Positions 46,054-55,781 are shown, counted from the stretch's first letter. The stretch: DNA of 64,000 nt from Ruegeria sp. HKCCD7303 (GCF_013111185.1 NZ_WVRE01000006.1:62001-126000); one strand, 5' to 3'. Notes: generated from the sequence alone by a model not told the origin. Made by a program: numbers and translations.

Positions 46054-47999
46054 AGCCACGCAAGCCCAAGTCTCAGGGTCTGGCCTATAAACGCCTGCCA
46101 AGGCGGGCTCTGCTTCTGGGTGGCCTGCAAGCGGCCTTTGTTGGCGGACTAGCGGCACGTATGCGGTTCATGCAGGTGGATCAGGCCGATGAATATCGCC
46201 TTCTGGCCGAGGAAAACCGCATCAACATCCGTCTGATCCCCCCGGACCGCGGGCGGATCTATGACCGGAACGGGCAGATCATTGGCCAGAACTCTCCATC
46301 CTACCGTATCGTCATTGTGCGCGAAGACGCTGGTGATGTGGACCAAGTGATCCGCAAGTTATCAGAACTGATCCCGCTGAACGAGGATGAGATCGAACGG
46401 GCCATGACCGAGATGCGCCGCTCAGCCCCGTTCTTGCCGGTCACGCTGGCCGATCAGGTCACGTGGGAAGACATATCGAAAGTCGCGGTCAATGCCCCTG
46501 CACTGCCGGGTGTCACGCCCGAAGTGGGTTTGACACGACAATATCCACGCTATGAGGACTTCGCCCACATCGTTGGATATGTCGGACCGGTCAGTGACTA
46601 CGACCTCAGTCAGATCGAAGACCCTGAACCCGTTCTGCGAATCCCCCGGTTTCAGATCGGAAAGGTGGGTCTTGAGGCAAGGCAGGAAATCTCATTGCGC
46701 GGCAAGGCAGGCGCCAAGCGTGTCGAAGTCAACGCCACCGGTCGTGTCATGCGCGAGCTGGACCGGCAAGAAGGCCAACCCGGGGCCGACTTGCAGCTGT
46801 CCGTCGATGCAGACCTTCAACAATACGCCCAAGCCCGGTTGGCTGGCGAAAGCGCCGCCGCTGTCGTGATCGATTGCGAAACTGGTGATCTGCGCGCAAT
46901 GGCCTCGGCGCCCAGCTTCGATCCCAACCTGTTCGTACGTGGTATCTCGGTCGCGGATTACCGTACGCTGACACAGGACAAGTATCGCCCGTTGGCAAAC
47001 AAGACGGTCCAGGGCACTTACCCGCCCGGTTCGACATTTAAGATGGTTACCGCGTTGGCAGCGCTTGAGGCCGGAGTCGTCGGCCCCGGCAACACCGTTT
47101 ACTGCCCCGGCCATCTGAAAGTTGGCAGCCGTCGCTTCCACTGCTGGAAGCGTGGTGGTCATGGTATGGTGGACCTGAATACCTCGCTTAAACGCAGTTG
47201 CGACGTGTATTATTACGATGTGGCGATAAAGGTGGGCATCGACAGAATCTCCGAGATGGCCAACACCCTTGGACTGGGCATCAAGCATGACATTCCCATG
47301 TCCGCTGTGCGCGCCGGACTGGCGCCCAATCAGGAATGGAAACAAAGGGTGCATGGCGAAGAATGGCTGATCGGCGACACCGCAAACGCCTCCATCGGAC
47401 AAGGCTTTATGTTGGCTTCGCCCATGCAATTGGCTGTCATGACCGCGCGGATTGCCACCGGACGCGCGGTCTCACCCCGTCTGGTGCGGTCTGTCAACGG
47501 GGTTGAGCAGCCTAGCGGTGCAGGTGAACCGCTCACGATCAGCCCAACCAATCTCAGACACATCCGCGAAGCGATGTGGTCCGTTTCAAACGACCGTCGT
47601 GGCACTGCTTATCGCAGCCGTATCATCGCAGATGATCTCCGCATGGCGGGTAAAACCGGCACAAGTCAGGTGCGCAACATTACCAAAGCCGAGCGTGCAG
47701 CCGGTGTGATCCGCAACGAGGATCTGCCCTGGGAACGCCGCGACCACGCGCTGTTCGTCAGTTTTGCCCCGTACGACAAACCCAAATACGCCATTGCTGT
47801 CGTAGTTGAACATGGGGGCGGGGGGTCCAAGGCGGCAGCCCCGGTGGCGCGGGACATCATGCTTCAGGCCCTTTACAACGGCACGCCGCCACTCGACGCG
47901 TATCCCGTCGGCGACCGGGACCGTATCAAGGAACAGCAAAAACGGCTTGAAGGTGACCGTCGTCCCAAAGCGCGTCCTGACGGAAAGGACCGCGCATGA
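46050..47999 (+). CDS. mrdA: Penicillin-binding protein 2 (peptidoglycan D,D-transpeptidase)
   Basis: Class B PBP (649 aa) for lateral wall elongation. An N-terminal transmembrane anchor (about residues 21-37), a PBP dimer domain with PPDRGRIYDRNGQII, and the transpeptidase domain with the nucleophile S328-TFK331, the SxN-equivalent SCD in LKRSCDVYYYDV and KTG in AGKTGTSQV. Asp in place of Asn in the second motif is usual for PBP2. ATG 46050 overlaps mreD by four bases; the frame from 45837 is not used. It overlaps rodA by four bases. Confidence 0.96.
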   Translation: MKPRKPKSQGLAYKRLPRRALLLGGLQAAFVGGLAARMRFMQVDQADEYRLLAEENRINIRLIPPDRGRIYDRNGQIIGQNSPSYRIVIVREDAGDVDQVIRKLSELIPLNEDEIERAMTEMRRSAPFLPVTLADQVTWEDISKVAVNAPALPGVTPEVGLTRQYPRYEDFAHIVGYVGPVSDYDLSQIEDPEPVLRIPRFQIGKVGLEARQEISLRGKAGAKRVEVNATGRVMRELDRQEGQPGADLQLSVDADLQQYAQARLAGESAAAVVIDCETGDLRAMASAPSFDPNLFVRGISVADYRTLTQDKYRPLANKTVQGTYPPGSTFKMVTALAALEAGVVGPGNTVYCPGHLKVGSRRFHCWKRGGHGMVDLNTSLKRSCDVYYYDVAIKVGIDRISEMANTLGLGIKHDIPMSAVRAGLAPNQEWKQRVHGEEWLIGDTANASIGQGFMLASPMQLAVMTARIATGRAVSPRLVRSVNGVEQPSGAGEPLTISPTNLRHIREAMWSVSNDRRGTAYRSRIIADDLRMAGKTGTSQVRNITKAERAAGVIRNEDLPWERRDHALFVSFAPYDKPKYAIAVVVEHGGGGSKAAAPVARDIMLQALYNGTPPLDAYPVGDRDRIKEQQKRLEGDRRPKARPDGKDRA

Positions 48000-49135
48000 G
48001 CTATCTTGAATATGCCGTCAAATCCACACCGTCTGGATTCCGGAAATTCCTCTACATGAACTGGCCCCTGACCCTGCTGCTGATCAGCACGGCCAGCGCT
48101 GGATTCCTGATGTTGTATTCGGTTGCGGGTGGTTCGTGGACGCCCTGGGCCGAGCCGCAGATGGAACGGTTCGGTCTTGGCCTGACAGCGATGTTCATCA
48201 TTGCACTGGTGCCAATCTGGTTCTGGCGCAACATGTCCGTTCTGGCCTATCTGGGCTCGGTCGCTTTGCTGGTGTTTGTTGAACTGTTTGGCACCATCGG
48301 CATGGGCGCGCAGCGCTGGATCGACCTTGGTTTCATGCGTTTGCAACCATCAGAAGTCATGAAGGTCGCACTGGTTATGGTGCTGGCGGCCTACTACGAC
48401 TGGCTGCCGTCGCACAAGACATCCCGACCGCTGTGGGTTTTTATCCCCGTGGCACTGATCATCCTGCCTACCTTGTTGGTTCTGAAGCAACCGGACCTTG
48501 GCACATCGATCCTTCTGTTGGCCGCTGGTGGCGGGCTGATGTTTCTGGCGGGCGTCCACTGGGCTTATTTTGCGGCTGTTATCGCTGCGGTCGTGGGTTT
48601 GATCGCCGCTGTGTTCAACAGCCGCGGGACGGATTGGCAATTGCTCAAGGACTATCAGTTCCGCCGGATTGACACCTTTCTTGACCCCTCGACCGACCCA
48701 TTGGGCGCGGGGTACCATATCACGCAGTCCAAGATCGCCCTCGGGTCCGGCGGCTGGAACGGGCGCGGTTTCATGCAAGGAACACAGTCCCGTTTGAATT
48801 TTCTGCCTGAAAAGCACACCGACTTCATTTTCACGACGCTGGCGGAAGAGTTCGGATTTGTAGGAGGTATCACGCTGTTGATCCTCTACGCGCTGATCCT
48901 TGTGTTCTGTATGGTTACGGCTCTTGCTACCAAGGATCGGTTTTCCTCACTGGTCACTCTGGGCATCGCACTGAACTTTTTCCTTTTCTTTGCCGTCAAC
49001 ATGTCGATGGTGATGGGCATGGCCCCGGTTGTCGGCGTACCACTGCCAATGGTCAGCTATGGCGGATCGGCCATGCTGGTGCTGATGGCTGCGTTCGGCA
49101 TCGTCCAAAGCGCACATATTCACCGCCCCCGCTGA
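47996..49135 (+). CDS. rodA: Peptidoglycan glycosyltransferase RodA (SEDS)
   Basis: Polytopic SEDS glycosyltransferase (379 aa) that polymerises lipid II with PBP2. About ten hydrophobic segments are visible. Conserved parts include RWIDLGFMRLQPSEVMK (about residue 103), KQPDLGTS (about 164) with the Asp near the catalytic site, the periplasmic loop SKIALGSGGWNGRGFMQGTQ and EKHTDFIFTTLAEEFGF, and the C-terminal VGVPLPMVSYGGSAM. It is the last gene of the morphogenesis set, starting inside mrdA's final bases. Confidence 0.96.
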   Translation: MSYLEYAVKSTPSGFRKFLYMNWPLTLLLISTASAGFLMLYSVAGGSWTPWAEPQMERFGLGLTAMFIIALVPIWFWRNMSVLAYLGSVALLVFVELFGTIGMGAQRWIDLGFMRLQPSEVMKVALVMVLAAYYDWLPSHKTSRPLWVFIPVALIILPTLLVLKQPDLGTSILLLAAGGGLMFLAGVHWAYFAAVIAAVVGLIAAVFNSRGTDWQLLKDYQFRRIDTFLDPSTDPLGAGYHITQSKIALGSGGWNGRGFMQGTQSRLNFLPEKHTDFIFTTLAEEFGFVGGITLLILYALILVFCMVTALATKDRFSSLVTLGIALNFFLFFAVNMSMVMGMAPVVGVPLPMVSYGGSAMLVLMAAFGIVQSAHIHRPR

Positions 49136-49150
49136 TCTGAAAGGCCCACG

Positions 49151-50083
49151 ATGCCCGCTAACGTCCTGTTTTCCGCACGCCCTGCTCTGTGGCCCGTGTA
49201 CGAACCGCTGCTGACTCAGTACTTGGCTGACGCAAAAGTCGACGCGCGGCTCAGCACGGAATTTGAACCGGATCAGGTCGACTATGTCGTTTATGCCCCC
49301 AACGGCGGAGTACACGATTTCACACCCTTCACCCGTCTGAAAGCTGTACTGAGCCTTTGGGCTGGTATCGAGAAAATCGCGGACAATGAAACGCTGACCG
49401 TCCCATTGGCGCGGATGGTGGATCACGGATTGACGCAGGGCATGACTGAATGGGTGGTTGGGCACGTGCTACGCTACCACCTAGGAATAGACCGGCACAT
49501 CCTCGTGCAGGATGGCGTCTGGGAACCGGAAGCGCCGCCATTGGCAAAAGAGCGTATCGTCTGCATTTTAGGGCTGGGCACGTTGGGCGAGGCCGCGGCC
49601 CGAGCCCTGACTGCGCTTAACTTTCAAGTCACCGGTTGGAGCCGCACCGCCAAAGACATCCCCGGCGTGACCTGCTTGCATGGCTCCGAAGGGCTTCGCC
49701 AAGCGCTTTCTCAGGCTGAAATCGTGGTACTATTGCTGCCCGATACCCCCGCCACGGAAAACGCGCTGAATGCCGAAACGTTGGCCTTGCTGCCTAAGGG
49801 CGCACGGATCATCAACCCGGGACGTGGCCCGCTGATTGATGACGACGCGCTTCTGGATGCGCTGAACTCTGGTCAGGTTGGGCACGCAACGCTGGACGTG
49901 TTCCGTGTCGAGCCCTTGCCCGAAGACCATCCCTACTGGACACATCCGAACGTGACTGTGACCCCTCACATCGCGTCTGAGACCCGCCCGGTCACAGCCG
50001 CGCAGGTCATTTGCGAAAACATCCGACGTGGCGAAGCCGGTGAGTCCTTTGTGCATTTAGTGGATCGCACGCTGGGTTACTGA
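49151..50083 (+). CDS. ghrA: Glyoxylate/hydroxypyruvate reductase A
   Basis: NADPH-dependent reductase of 2-ketoacids (310 aa) in the D-2-hydroxyacid dehydrogenase family. The Rossmann motif is ILGLGTLGEAAARAL (about residue 138) and the catalytic region NPGRGPLIDDDAL includes the Arg; the His is in WTHPNVTVTPHIAS near residue 280. The WAGIEKI motif near 77 is typical of GhrA. It starts 15 bases after rodA and may share its transcript, although the metabolic link is weak. It is convergent with the M3 peptidase, two bases apart. Confidence 0.92.
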   Translation: MPANVLFSARPALWPVYEPLLTQYLADAKVDARLSTEFEPDQVDYVVYAPNGGVHDFTPFTRLKAVLSLWAGIEKIADNETLTVPLARMVDHGLTQGMTEWVVGHVLRYHLGIDRHILVQDGVWEPEAPPLAKERIVCILGLGTLGEAAARALTALNFQVTGWSRTAKDIPGVTCLHGSEGLRQALSQAEIVVLLLPDTPATENALNAETLALLPKGARIINPGRGPLIDDDALLDALNSGQVGHATLDVFRVEPLPEDHPYWTHPNVTVTPHIASETRPVTAAQVICENIRRGEAGESFVHLVDRTLGY

Positions 50084-50085
50084 AT

Positions 50086-52101
50086 TCAGGCCGCGATCAA
50101 GCCGCGGCCTTTCAACAGGGCGTCCACGCCTGGCAATCGCCCCCGGAACGCCAGATACAGGTCTTCCGCCTCTCGCGACCCGCCGGTGGACAGGATGTTG
50201 TCTTCCAGCGCCTTGGCGCGTTCGGTATCAAAGGCACCGCCCGCCTCTTCAAAGGCGGCGAAGGCGTCAGCATCCATCACCTCGGACCACATGTAGCTGT
50301 AGTAGCCCGAGCTATAGCCATCACCGGCAAAGACATGGGCAAAGTGGGGCGTGGCGTGGCGCATCCCGATGGCATGCGGCATCCCGAGGTCCGCCAGAAC
50401 TTCGGCCTGTTTTGCCATCGGATCTGCCGGGGCATCCCCATCATGGAAGGCCAGATCAACAAGGGCCGAAGCAACATATTCCACGGTCTGGAACCCTTGA
50501 TCGAAATTAGCGGCTTTCAACACTTTCTGCAGCATCTCCTGCGGCATTGGCTCGCCCGTTTCGGCATGGGTCGCAAATTCGGCCAGAACCTCGGGCACTT
50601 CCAGCCAGTGTTCGTAAAGCTGGCTGGGCAGTTCGACAAAATCACGCGCGACCGAAGTGCCCGAGATGCTCTCATAGGTCACATTCGACAGCATCTGATG
50701 CAGGGCGTGGCCGAATTCGTGGAACAATGTCCGCGCGTCGTCATAAGACAGCAGCGCCGGATCACCCTTGGCAAAGTTGCAGACATTGATCACAACCGGC
50801 GCCTGATCTTTCGGGAACTTCGCCTGCGCCCGCATCGCGCTGCACCACGCACCAGACCGTTTCGATCCCCGCGCAAAGTAGTCACCGATGAAAACGGCAA
50901 TATGCTGCCCGCCACGTGTGACTTCCCAGGCCCGGCAATCCGGGTGATAGAGCGGAACGTCCAGCGGCGCGAATTCCAGCCCGAACAGACGGTTTGCGCA
51001 GGCAAAAGACGCCTCGATCATACGATCCAGTTGCAGATAGGGTTTCAGGGCCGCCTCATCCAGATCGTGTTCCGCCTTGCGCCGCTTTTCGGCGTAGTAG
51101 CGCCAATCCCAGGCTTCCAGCGGACCGTTGATGCCGTCTTCCTGCATCATCTGCGTCAGGATCTCGGCGTCAGCATCGGCACGGGATTTTGCCGGTTCCC
51201 ACACCTGCATCAACAGTTCACGCACGCGGTCCGGTGTGCGGGCCATTTCGGTTTCCAGCTTGTAGTCGGCGAAACTGTCATAGCCCAGCAGCTTGGCGCG
51301 TTGCTCACGCAAACCTAAAATCTCGGCAGCGATGTCGCGGTTGTCAGTGTCGCCCCCATTGGCACCGCGAGCTGCCCAGGCGCGATAAGCCTTTTCGCGC
51401 AGGTCCCGACGAGGTGAGAATTGCAGGAACGGTACAATCAGCGACCGCGACAGGGTCACCACTGGTCCCTGTGCCTCTTTCTCTAGCCCCGCAGCGCGGG
51501 CTGCATCCAGGACGAAATCTGGCAGGCCCTGCAGATCCTCTTCGGTCAGGTCCATGAACCAGTCCCTCTCATCTGCCAACAGGTTTTGAGTAAAGGACGT
51601 CCCCAAAGAGGCGAGGCGCGACTTGATCTCTTGCATCCGTGTATCGTCTTCCCCTGCCAGCGCTGCGCCAGCACGCACGAAACCGCGATGGGTCAACATC
51701 AGCACACGCGCCTGTTCTTCGGTCAGGTTCAGATCATCGCGCCGCGCCCACAGGTCGGCCACGCGTTTGAACAGCGCCTTGTTCGAAGAAATGCCGGAAA
51801 AATGTGCCGACAGTTTGGGGGAGAACTCTCGCTGCAACTCTTCCCGTCTGGGATTGCTGTCTGCCCCTGCAACCGTGAAAAAGACCGACAGAACCTTGTC
51901 CAACTGCTCGCCCGCAGCCTCCAAAGCCTCAATCGTATTGCCAAAGGTCGGAGCGTCAGAATTCTCGGCAATCGCAGCGATCTGATCGTTATGCGCCGTC
52001 ATTGCCTGATCCAGCGCCGGGGTAAAATCATCGTCCGAAATTTCGGCAAAGGGAGCAATTTCAAACGGGGTGGTCCAGCTGGACAGGATCGGGTTGGTCA
52101 T
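50086..52101 (-). CDS. M3 family metallopeptidase (oligopeptidase A / dipeptidyl carboxypeptidase)
   Basis: Cytosolic zinc peptidase (671 aa) that clears oligopeptides. The zinc motif HEFGHALHQML is at about residue 460, with the third ligand Glu in the downstream FVELPSQLYEHW. The rest is the helical M3 fold that encloses a deep cleft, so only short peptides fit. The start at 52101 gives TNPILSSWTTPFEIAPFAEI, as in PrlC/Dcp relatives; a frame up to 52158 is less likely. OpdA (prlC) and Dcp are not separated by motif alone. The gene follows the thiF gene on the same strand. Confidence 0.93.
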   Translation of the reverse strand: MTNPILSSWTTPFEIAPFAEISDDDFTPALDQAMTAHNDQIAAIAENSDAPTFGNTIEALEAAGEQLDKVLSVFFTVAGADSNPRREELQREFSPKLSAHFSGISSNKALFKRVADLWARRDDLNLTEEQARVLMLTHRGFVRAGAALAGEDDTRMQEIKSRLASLGTSFTQNLLADERDWFMDLTEEDLQGLPDFVLDAARAAGLEKEAQGPVVTLSRSLIVPFLQFSPRRDLREKAYRAWAARGANGGDTDNRDIAAEILGLREQRAKLLGYDSFADYKLETEMARTPDRVRELLMQVWEPAKSRADADAEILTQMMQEDGINGPLEAWDWRYYAEKRRKAEHDLDEAALKPYLQLDRMIEASFACANRLFGLEFAPLDVPLYHPDCRAWEVTRGGQHIAVFIGDYFARGSKRSGAWCSAMRAQAKFPKDQAPVVINVCNFAKGDPALLSYDDARTLFHEFGHALHQMLSNVTYESISGTSVARDFVELPSQLYEHWLEVPEVLAEFATHAETGEPMPQEMLQKVLKAANFDQGFQTVEYVASALVDLAFHDGDAPADPMAKQAEVLADLGMPHAIGMRHATPHFAHVFAGDGYSSGYYSYMWSEVMDADAFAAFEEAGGAFDTERAKALEDNILSTGGSREAEDLYLAFRGRLPGVDALLKGRGLIAA
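50088..50110. terminator. Hairpin at the ghrA/M3 peptidase convergence
   Basis: AGGCCGCG (50088-50095) and CGCGGCCT (50103-50110) form an 8-bp stem with a 7-base loop, starting a few bases after the ghrA stop and lying in the last codons of the M3 gene. TTC follows on the plus strand, only a weak T tail. It is the only terminator-like element for the mre operon seen here. Confidence 0.5.
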
Positions 52102-52176
52102 TCGGATCTCCTTTGACCCTATAGCTAAGTCGCCTAGGCCGGGTGTTCTAGAACCCACAGCCTGCGTAAAGAAAGG

Positions 52177-53226
52177 TTAATCGTTCGCGGTGCCGCAGAC
52201 GGGGCAATCGGCGCGACGGGTCAGGGTAATCTTGCGGCTTTCGCCGTACAGAGCGTCATAGATCAACATCTCGCTACGCAACGCCATGCCCGCGCCCGTG
52301 ATCACCTTGATCGCTTCGACCGCCATCATCGACCCAACAACGCCGGGCAAGGGGCCGATCACCCCAGCCTCGGAACAGGACGGGGCCAAGCCTGGGGCCG
52401 GTGCTTCGGGGAAAATACACTGATAGCAGGGGCTGCCGTTGGCCGGGTCAAACACACTCAGCTGCCCCTCCCACTGCGACAAGGCCCCCGAGATCAAAGG
52501 CTTGCCAAGCGCGACGGCCGCGCGGTTGGCAAGATAGCGCGTGTCAAAATTATCGGTCCCGTCAAGAATAAGATCGAAATCGGCAAACAGATCGGCCGCG
52601 ATCTCATCGTTCAACCTGCGATGATAGGGCAGAACCACCACGTTCGGGTTTTGCGCCTCCATCGCTTGTTGGGCCGAAAAGACCTTGGGCATCCCGATAT
52701 CTGCGTCACGGTGAATGACCTGCCGTTGCAGGTTGGCGTTCTCGACGATGTCGTCATCTATGACGCCGATTGTGCCCACCCCGGCTGCTGCCAGATATTG
52801 CAAAGCAGGGGCCCCCAAACCACCCGCGCCAATCACCAGCACCCGTGCTTTTTTCAGCTTTTTCTGCCCCGGACCGCCCAATTCGCGCAATACGATGTGA
52901 CGGGCATAGCGGTCCAGCTCGGTCTCGGTAAATCGGTCGGAGGGCATGGTAGGTTCCTGATCTGAAACGGACTCTGCGCGATTGCGCAGGGCTTTCAGCA
53001 CCCTTCCATACACCAAAACAATCGCGCCGAAACCCACAAGGATCAGCCACATTGCCGCCGAGCCGCCCGTCGCCTGACGCAGCGGATGCCCGTCTGGCAA
53101 GATCAGATGAGACAGAATCACTCCGGCCAAAAGCACACTGACCGAAACCACACGCGCTGTTTTTGACGTGCCGGCGATATAGCCAACACCCCAAAGTCCT
53201 GCGGCCAGAACAAAAACCAGCAGCAT
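52177..53226 (-). CDS. ThiF/MoeB-family adenylyltransferase with N-terminal membrane domain
   Basis: E1-like enzyme (349 aa) that adenylates the C-terminus of a small sulfur carrier (MoaD or ThiS type). The first 90 residues contain three hydrophobic segments (about 1-18, 26-43, 58-77), unusual for the family. The catalytic part has the nucleotide loop VIGAGGLGAP (131-140), the DDDIVENANLQRQVIH segment with the adenylation Asp and Arg, and CxxC pairs SPCYQCIF and ADCPVCG that hold zinc. No C-terminal rhodanese domain is present. It overlaps dut by one base. Molybdopterin or thiamin sulfur transfer is the expected role. Confidence 0.88.
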   Translation of the reverse strand: MLLVFVLAAGLWGVGYIAGTSKTARVVSVSVLLAGVILSHLILPDGHPLRQATGGSAAMWLILVGFGAIVLVYGRVLKALRNRAESVSDQEPTMPSDRFTETELDRYARHIVLRELGGPGQKKLKKARVLVIGAGGLGAPALQYLAAAGVGTIGVIDDDIVENANLQRQVIHRDADIGMPKVFSAQQAMEAQNPNVVVLPYHRRLNDEIAADLFADFDLILDGTDNFDTRYLANRAAVALGKPLISGALSQWEGQLSVFDPANGSPCYQCIFPEAPAPGLAPSCSEAGVIGPLPGVVGSMMAVEAIKVITGAGMALRSEMLIYDALYGESRKITLTRRADCPVCGTAND

Positions 53227-53687
53227 CAGCCGCGCCCGGTTGAGCCAAAGCCGCCGGACCCGCGACCAGTTTCGCCCAATTCCTCAGCCAACTCGAAGGT
53301 GGCCTGCACGACAGGCGCGACCACCAGTTGCGCGATGCGCTCACCATGGGCAATTTCGAAGCGGTCCTGACCTGCGTTCATCACGATCACGCCCAAAGGT
53401 CCGCGATAATCACTGTCGATGGTGCCTGGCGTGTTGGGCAGTGTAATCCCGTGTTTCAGCGCAAGGCCCGAGCGGGGACGGACCTGAACCTCGTACCCCT
53501 TGGGAATTTCGATACGCAGGCCAGTTGGCACGAGCGTGCGTTGGCCAGGTTCCAACACGATAGGGGTGCCACCTGGCAAGTTGGCGCGCACATCCGCCCC
53601 GGCAGCACCAGCCGTTTCGTAAGACGGAAGCGCGACAGCGGGGTCTGCACCGTCTTCGCGGATCACTCGAATTGCAACCATGCCCAT
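53226..53687 (-). CDS. dut: dUTP diphosphatase
   Basis: Hydrolyses dUTP to dUMP and so keeps uracil out of DNA. The 153-aa subunit has all five trimeric dUTPase motifs: [36 protein letters not shown] with the catalytic Asp, GERIAQLVV and the C-terminal [11 protein letters not shown]-loop-like arm. ATG 53687 has AAGGAAAGG upstream; ATG 53681 is an alternative. It lies nine bases after coaBC and overlaps the thiF gene by one base, a tight three-gene operon. Confidence 0.96.
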   Translation of the reverse strand: MGMVAIRVIREDGADPAVALPSYETAGAAGADVRANLPGGTPIVLEPGQRTLVPTGLRIEIPKGYEVQVRPRSGLALKHGITLPNTPGTIDSDYRGPLGVIVMNAGQDRFEIAHGERIAQLVVAPVVQATFELAEELGETGRGSGGFGSTGRG

Positions 53688-53696
53688 GCCTTTCCT

Positions 53697-54893
53697 TCAG
53701 CCTGCCAATGCGTCCGCGATCTTTGCCGCCAGACGCCGGGCAACTTCGTCCTTGCCCAAGCGCGGCCATTCTTCGGTGCCACTGCCCGAGATCAGAATGA
53801 CCGCATTCTCGGACCCACCCATGATGCCGGTTGCCGGGCTGACATCGTTCGCAACGATCCAATCGCAGCCTTTGCGAAGGCGCTTGGCGGTGGCGTGTTC
53901 AACCACATCGTCTGTTTCAGCCGCAAAACCAACCACCAGCGGCGGGCGGCCCACTGCCAACTGGGATACACGTTTCAAAATGTCCGGGTTTTCGGCAAAT
54001 TCCAGAACCGGCAGGCCATCTCGGCTTTTCTTCAGTTTCTTGTCCGATGCGCTTGCCACACGCCAATCCGCGACCGCCGCCGCGAATACACCCGCATCGA
54101 CGGGCAGAGCGGTATCGACCGCGTCAGACATCTGTTGCGCCGTCTCAACGGGTACGACCTGTACACCTGCCGGAGGGGGCACGTCGGCAGGGCCAGTGAC
54201 AAAAATCACCTCGGCCCCCAAATGCGCCAGTGCCCGCGCCACAGCAGCACCCTGCGCACCGGACGACCGGTTCGCGATATAGCGCACCGGATCAATCGGT
54301 TCATGCGTCGGGCCAGACGTCACCAGCACGCGTTTGCCAGCCAAAGGTCCCGCAGTCAGCTGTGCCTCAATCGCCGCGACAATTTCCAGCGGTTCAGACA
54401 TGCGTCCCGGGCCGAATTCGCCGCAGGCCATGTCACCCTCATTTGGCCCGACAAAGCGTACCCCATCGGCTTGAAGCTGCTTGAGGTTGCGTTGCGTGGC
54501 CGGGTGGTCCCACATCCGTACATTCATCGCGGGCGCGCAAAGAACGGGCGTGTCCGTCGCCATCAAAAGGGTCGACGCCATATCGTTGGCCAGCCCAGAG
54601 GCCATCTTGCCCATAAGATCTGCCGTTGCGGGGGCGACAACGATCAGATCGGCCGAGCGCGACAATTGAATATGCCCCATCTCGGCCTCATCGGTAAGAT
54701 CGAACAGATCGCGATAGACTTTCTCTCCGGCCAACGCAGACACTGACAAAGGCGTCACAAATTCTTCCGCTGCACGGGTCAGAACCGGTGTCACAGCAGC
54801 CCCACGCTCTCGCAGCCTGCGGATCAGATCCAGCGACTTATAGGCCGCAATCCCGCCGCCGATTATCAGCAGAATACGTTTGGATGACAGCAT
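53697..54893 (-). CDS. coaBC: Bifunctional phosphopantothenoylcysteine decarboxylase / phosphopantothenate--cysteine ligase
   Basis: Two consecutive steps of coenzyme A synthesis (398 aa). The N-terminal CoaC flavoprotein part (1-180) has LIIGGGIAAYKSLDLIRRL and PAMNVRMWDHPATQRN. The C-terminal CoaB ligase part has KRVLVTSGPTHEPIDPVRYIANRSSG and ATAKRLRKGCDWIVANDV with the family Asn. It precedes dut and the ThiF gene on the same strand. Conservation of the coaBC-dut pair across proteobacteria supports the call. Confidence 0.96.
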   Translation of the reverse strand: MLSSKRILLIIGGGIAAYKSLDLIRRLRERGAAVTPVLTRAAEEFVTPLSVSALAGEKVYRDLFDLTDEAEMGHIQLSRSADLIVVAPATADLMGKMASGLANDMASTLLMATDTPVLCAPAMNVRMWDHPATQRNLKQLQADGVRFVGPNEGDMACGEFGPGRMSEPLEIVAAIEAQLTAGPLAGKRVLVTSGPTHEPIDPVRYIANRSSGAQGAAVARALAHLGAEVIFVTGPADVPPPAGVQVVPVETAQQMSDAVDTALPVDAGVFAAAVADWRVASASDKKLKKSRDGLPVLEFAENPDILKRVSQLAVGRPPLVVGFAAETDDVVEHATAKRLRKGCDWIVANDVSPATGIMGGSENAVILISGSGTEEWPRLGKDEVARRLAAKIADALAG

Positions 54894-54956
54894 GTTCAGC
54901 CCTTCCTGTGCCGGTCGGCCCTGACATTAGGCAAGGCCAGCAGGTAGTTCCAGCGA

Positions 54957-55781
54957 TTAATTCTGCACCTGAAACGCCGCACAGGGGTCTTCACGCTCTA
55001 TCGACGGGCTGTCGATTACCAAGTCGAAGTCGCCATCGATAATGCCATCTTCGGATTGCCCTACCGCAACCACTTTCCATCCTGGTTGAAGGCGCGCAAG
55101 ATAAGTCGGGATACCCCGATCTGTCCGCGCGTGGCCATTGCCTGTGATCACCGCAACCGGCCCTCCGGTTTCCTCCATGGCGCGCACCACCGCACGGGCC
55201 AAAACCGCATCGCGCAAGCGTTGGATCGCAACCATCTGCGGCAGCATTTCAACTGGCAAAGCATCGCAATGAGCGGCCAGTTGATCCGCCTCCCGCGCGG
55301 ATTGTTCCTCGGGCGACAGCGGCACGGTCAGACCATACCGTGCCGCGTCTGCGCCCAAAGCCGTCGCCGCACCGCGTTCCATCGCTGCGTGCGCAGCTGT
55401 GCGGGGCACCATTGCCCCATAGACGGGCGCACTTGAGGCTTGGAAAACCGGGTAGTACATACTGAGCGGAGGCCACCCGCTTTCGGTCCATTTAAGGATG
55501 CGCCCCAGTTCATCAGGGTCAGACACTGCCTTTTGCGACAGCCGCTGAGCACCCTCTTCTGTCACCATCTCCCATACAACGGCCGAGGGTGACAGCGCTT
55601 CAAGTGCTTCGGCCTGTATGTGGTGGTGCCTGGGGTTGTCATGTACTTCGCCCAAAATCACCACATCGACGCCCCGCATCGCTGTCAGAACGTCATCAGG
55701 GATCAAATCCTTCGCCGCGCCTGAACGCGCGGCGAAAACCGTAAGGCCAAGAACACACACAAGAATCGCAACATGTTTCAT
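54957..55781 (-). CDS. ChaN family protein (DUF399), exported
   Basis: A 274-aa periplasmic or lipid-anchored-like protein. A Sec signal peptide (hydrophobic HVAILVCVLGLTVFAARSGA) with no lipobox cysteine is followed by the ChaN domain, VVILGEVHDNPRHHHIQAEALEAL (shown in parts as VVILGEVHDNP and HHIQAEAL), the family's metal- or heme-side motif. Campylobacter ChaN binds heme as a dimer and takes part in iron uptake. The gene overlaps the sigma-factor gene by four bases, so it is co-translated with RpoH2. Heme or iron handling under stress is inferred from family and context. Confidence 0.85.
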   Translation of the reverse strand: MKHVAILVCVLGLTVFAARSGAAKDLIPDDVLTAMRGVDVVILGEVHDNPRHHHIQAEALEALSPSAVVWEMVTEEGAQRLSQKAVSDPDELGRILKWTESGWPPLSMYYPVFQASSAPVYGAMVPRTAAHAAMERGAATALGADAARYGLTVPLSPEEQSAREADQLAAHCDALPVEMLPQMVAIQRLRDAVLARAVVRAMEETGGPVAVITGNGHARTDRGIPTYLARLQPGWKVVAVGQSEDGIIDGDFDLVIDSPSIEREDPCAAFQVQN

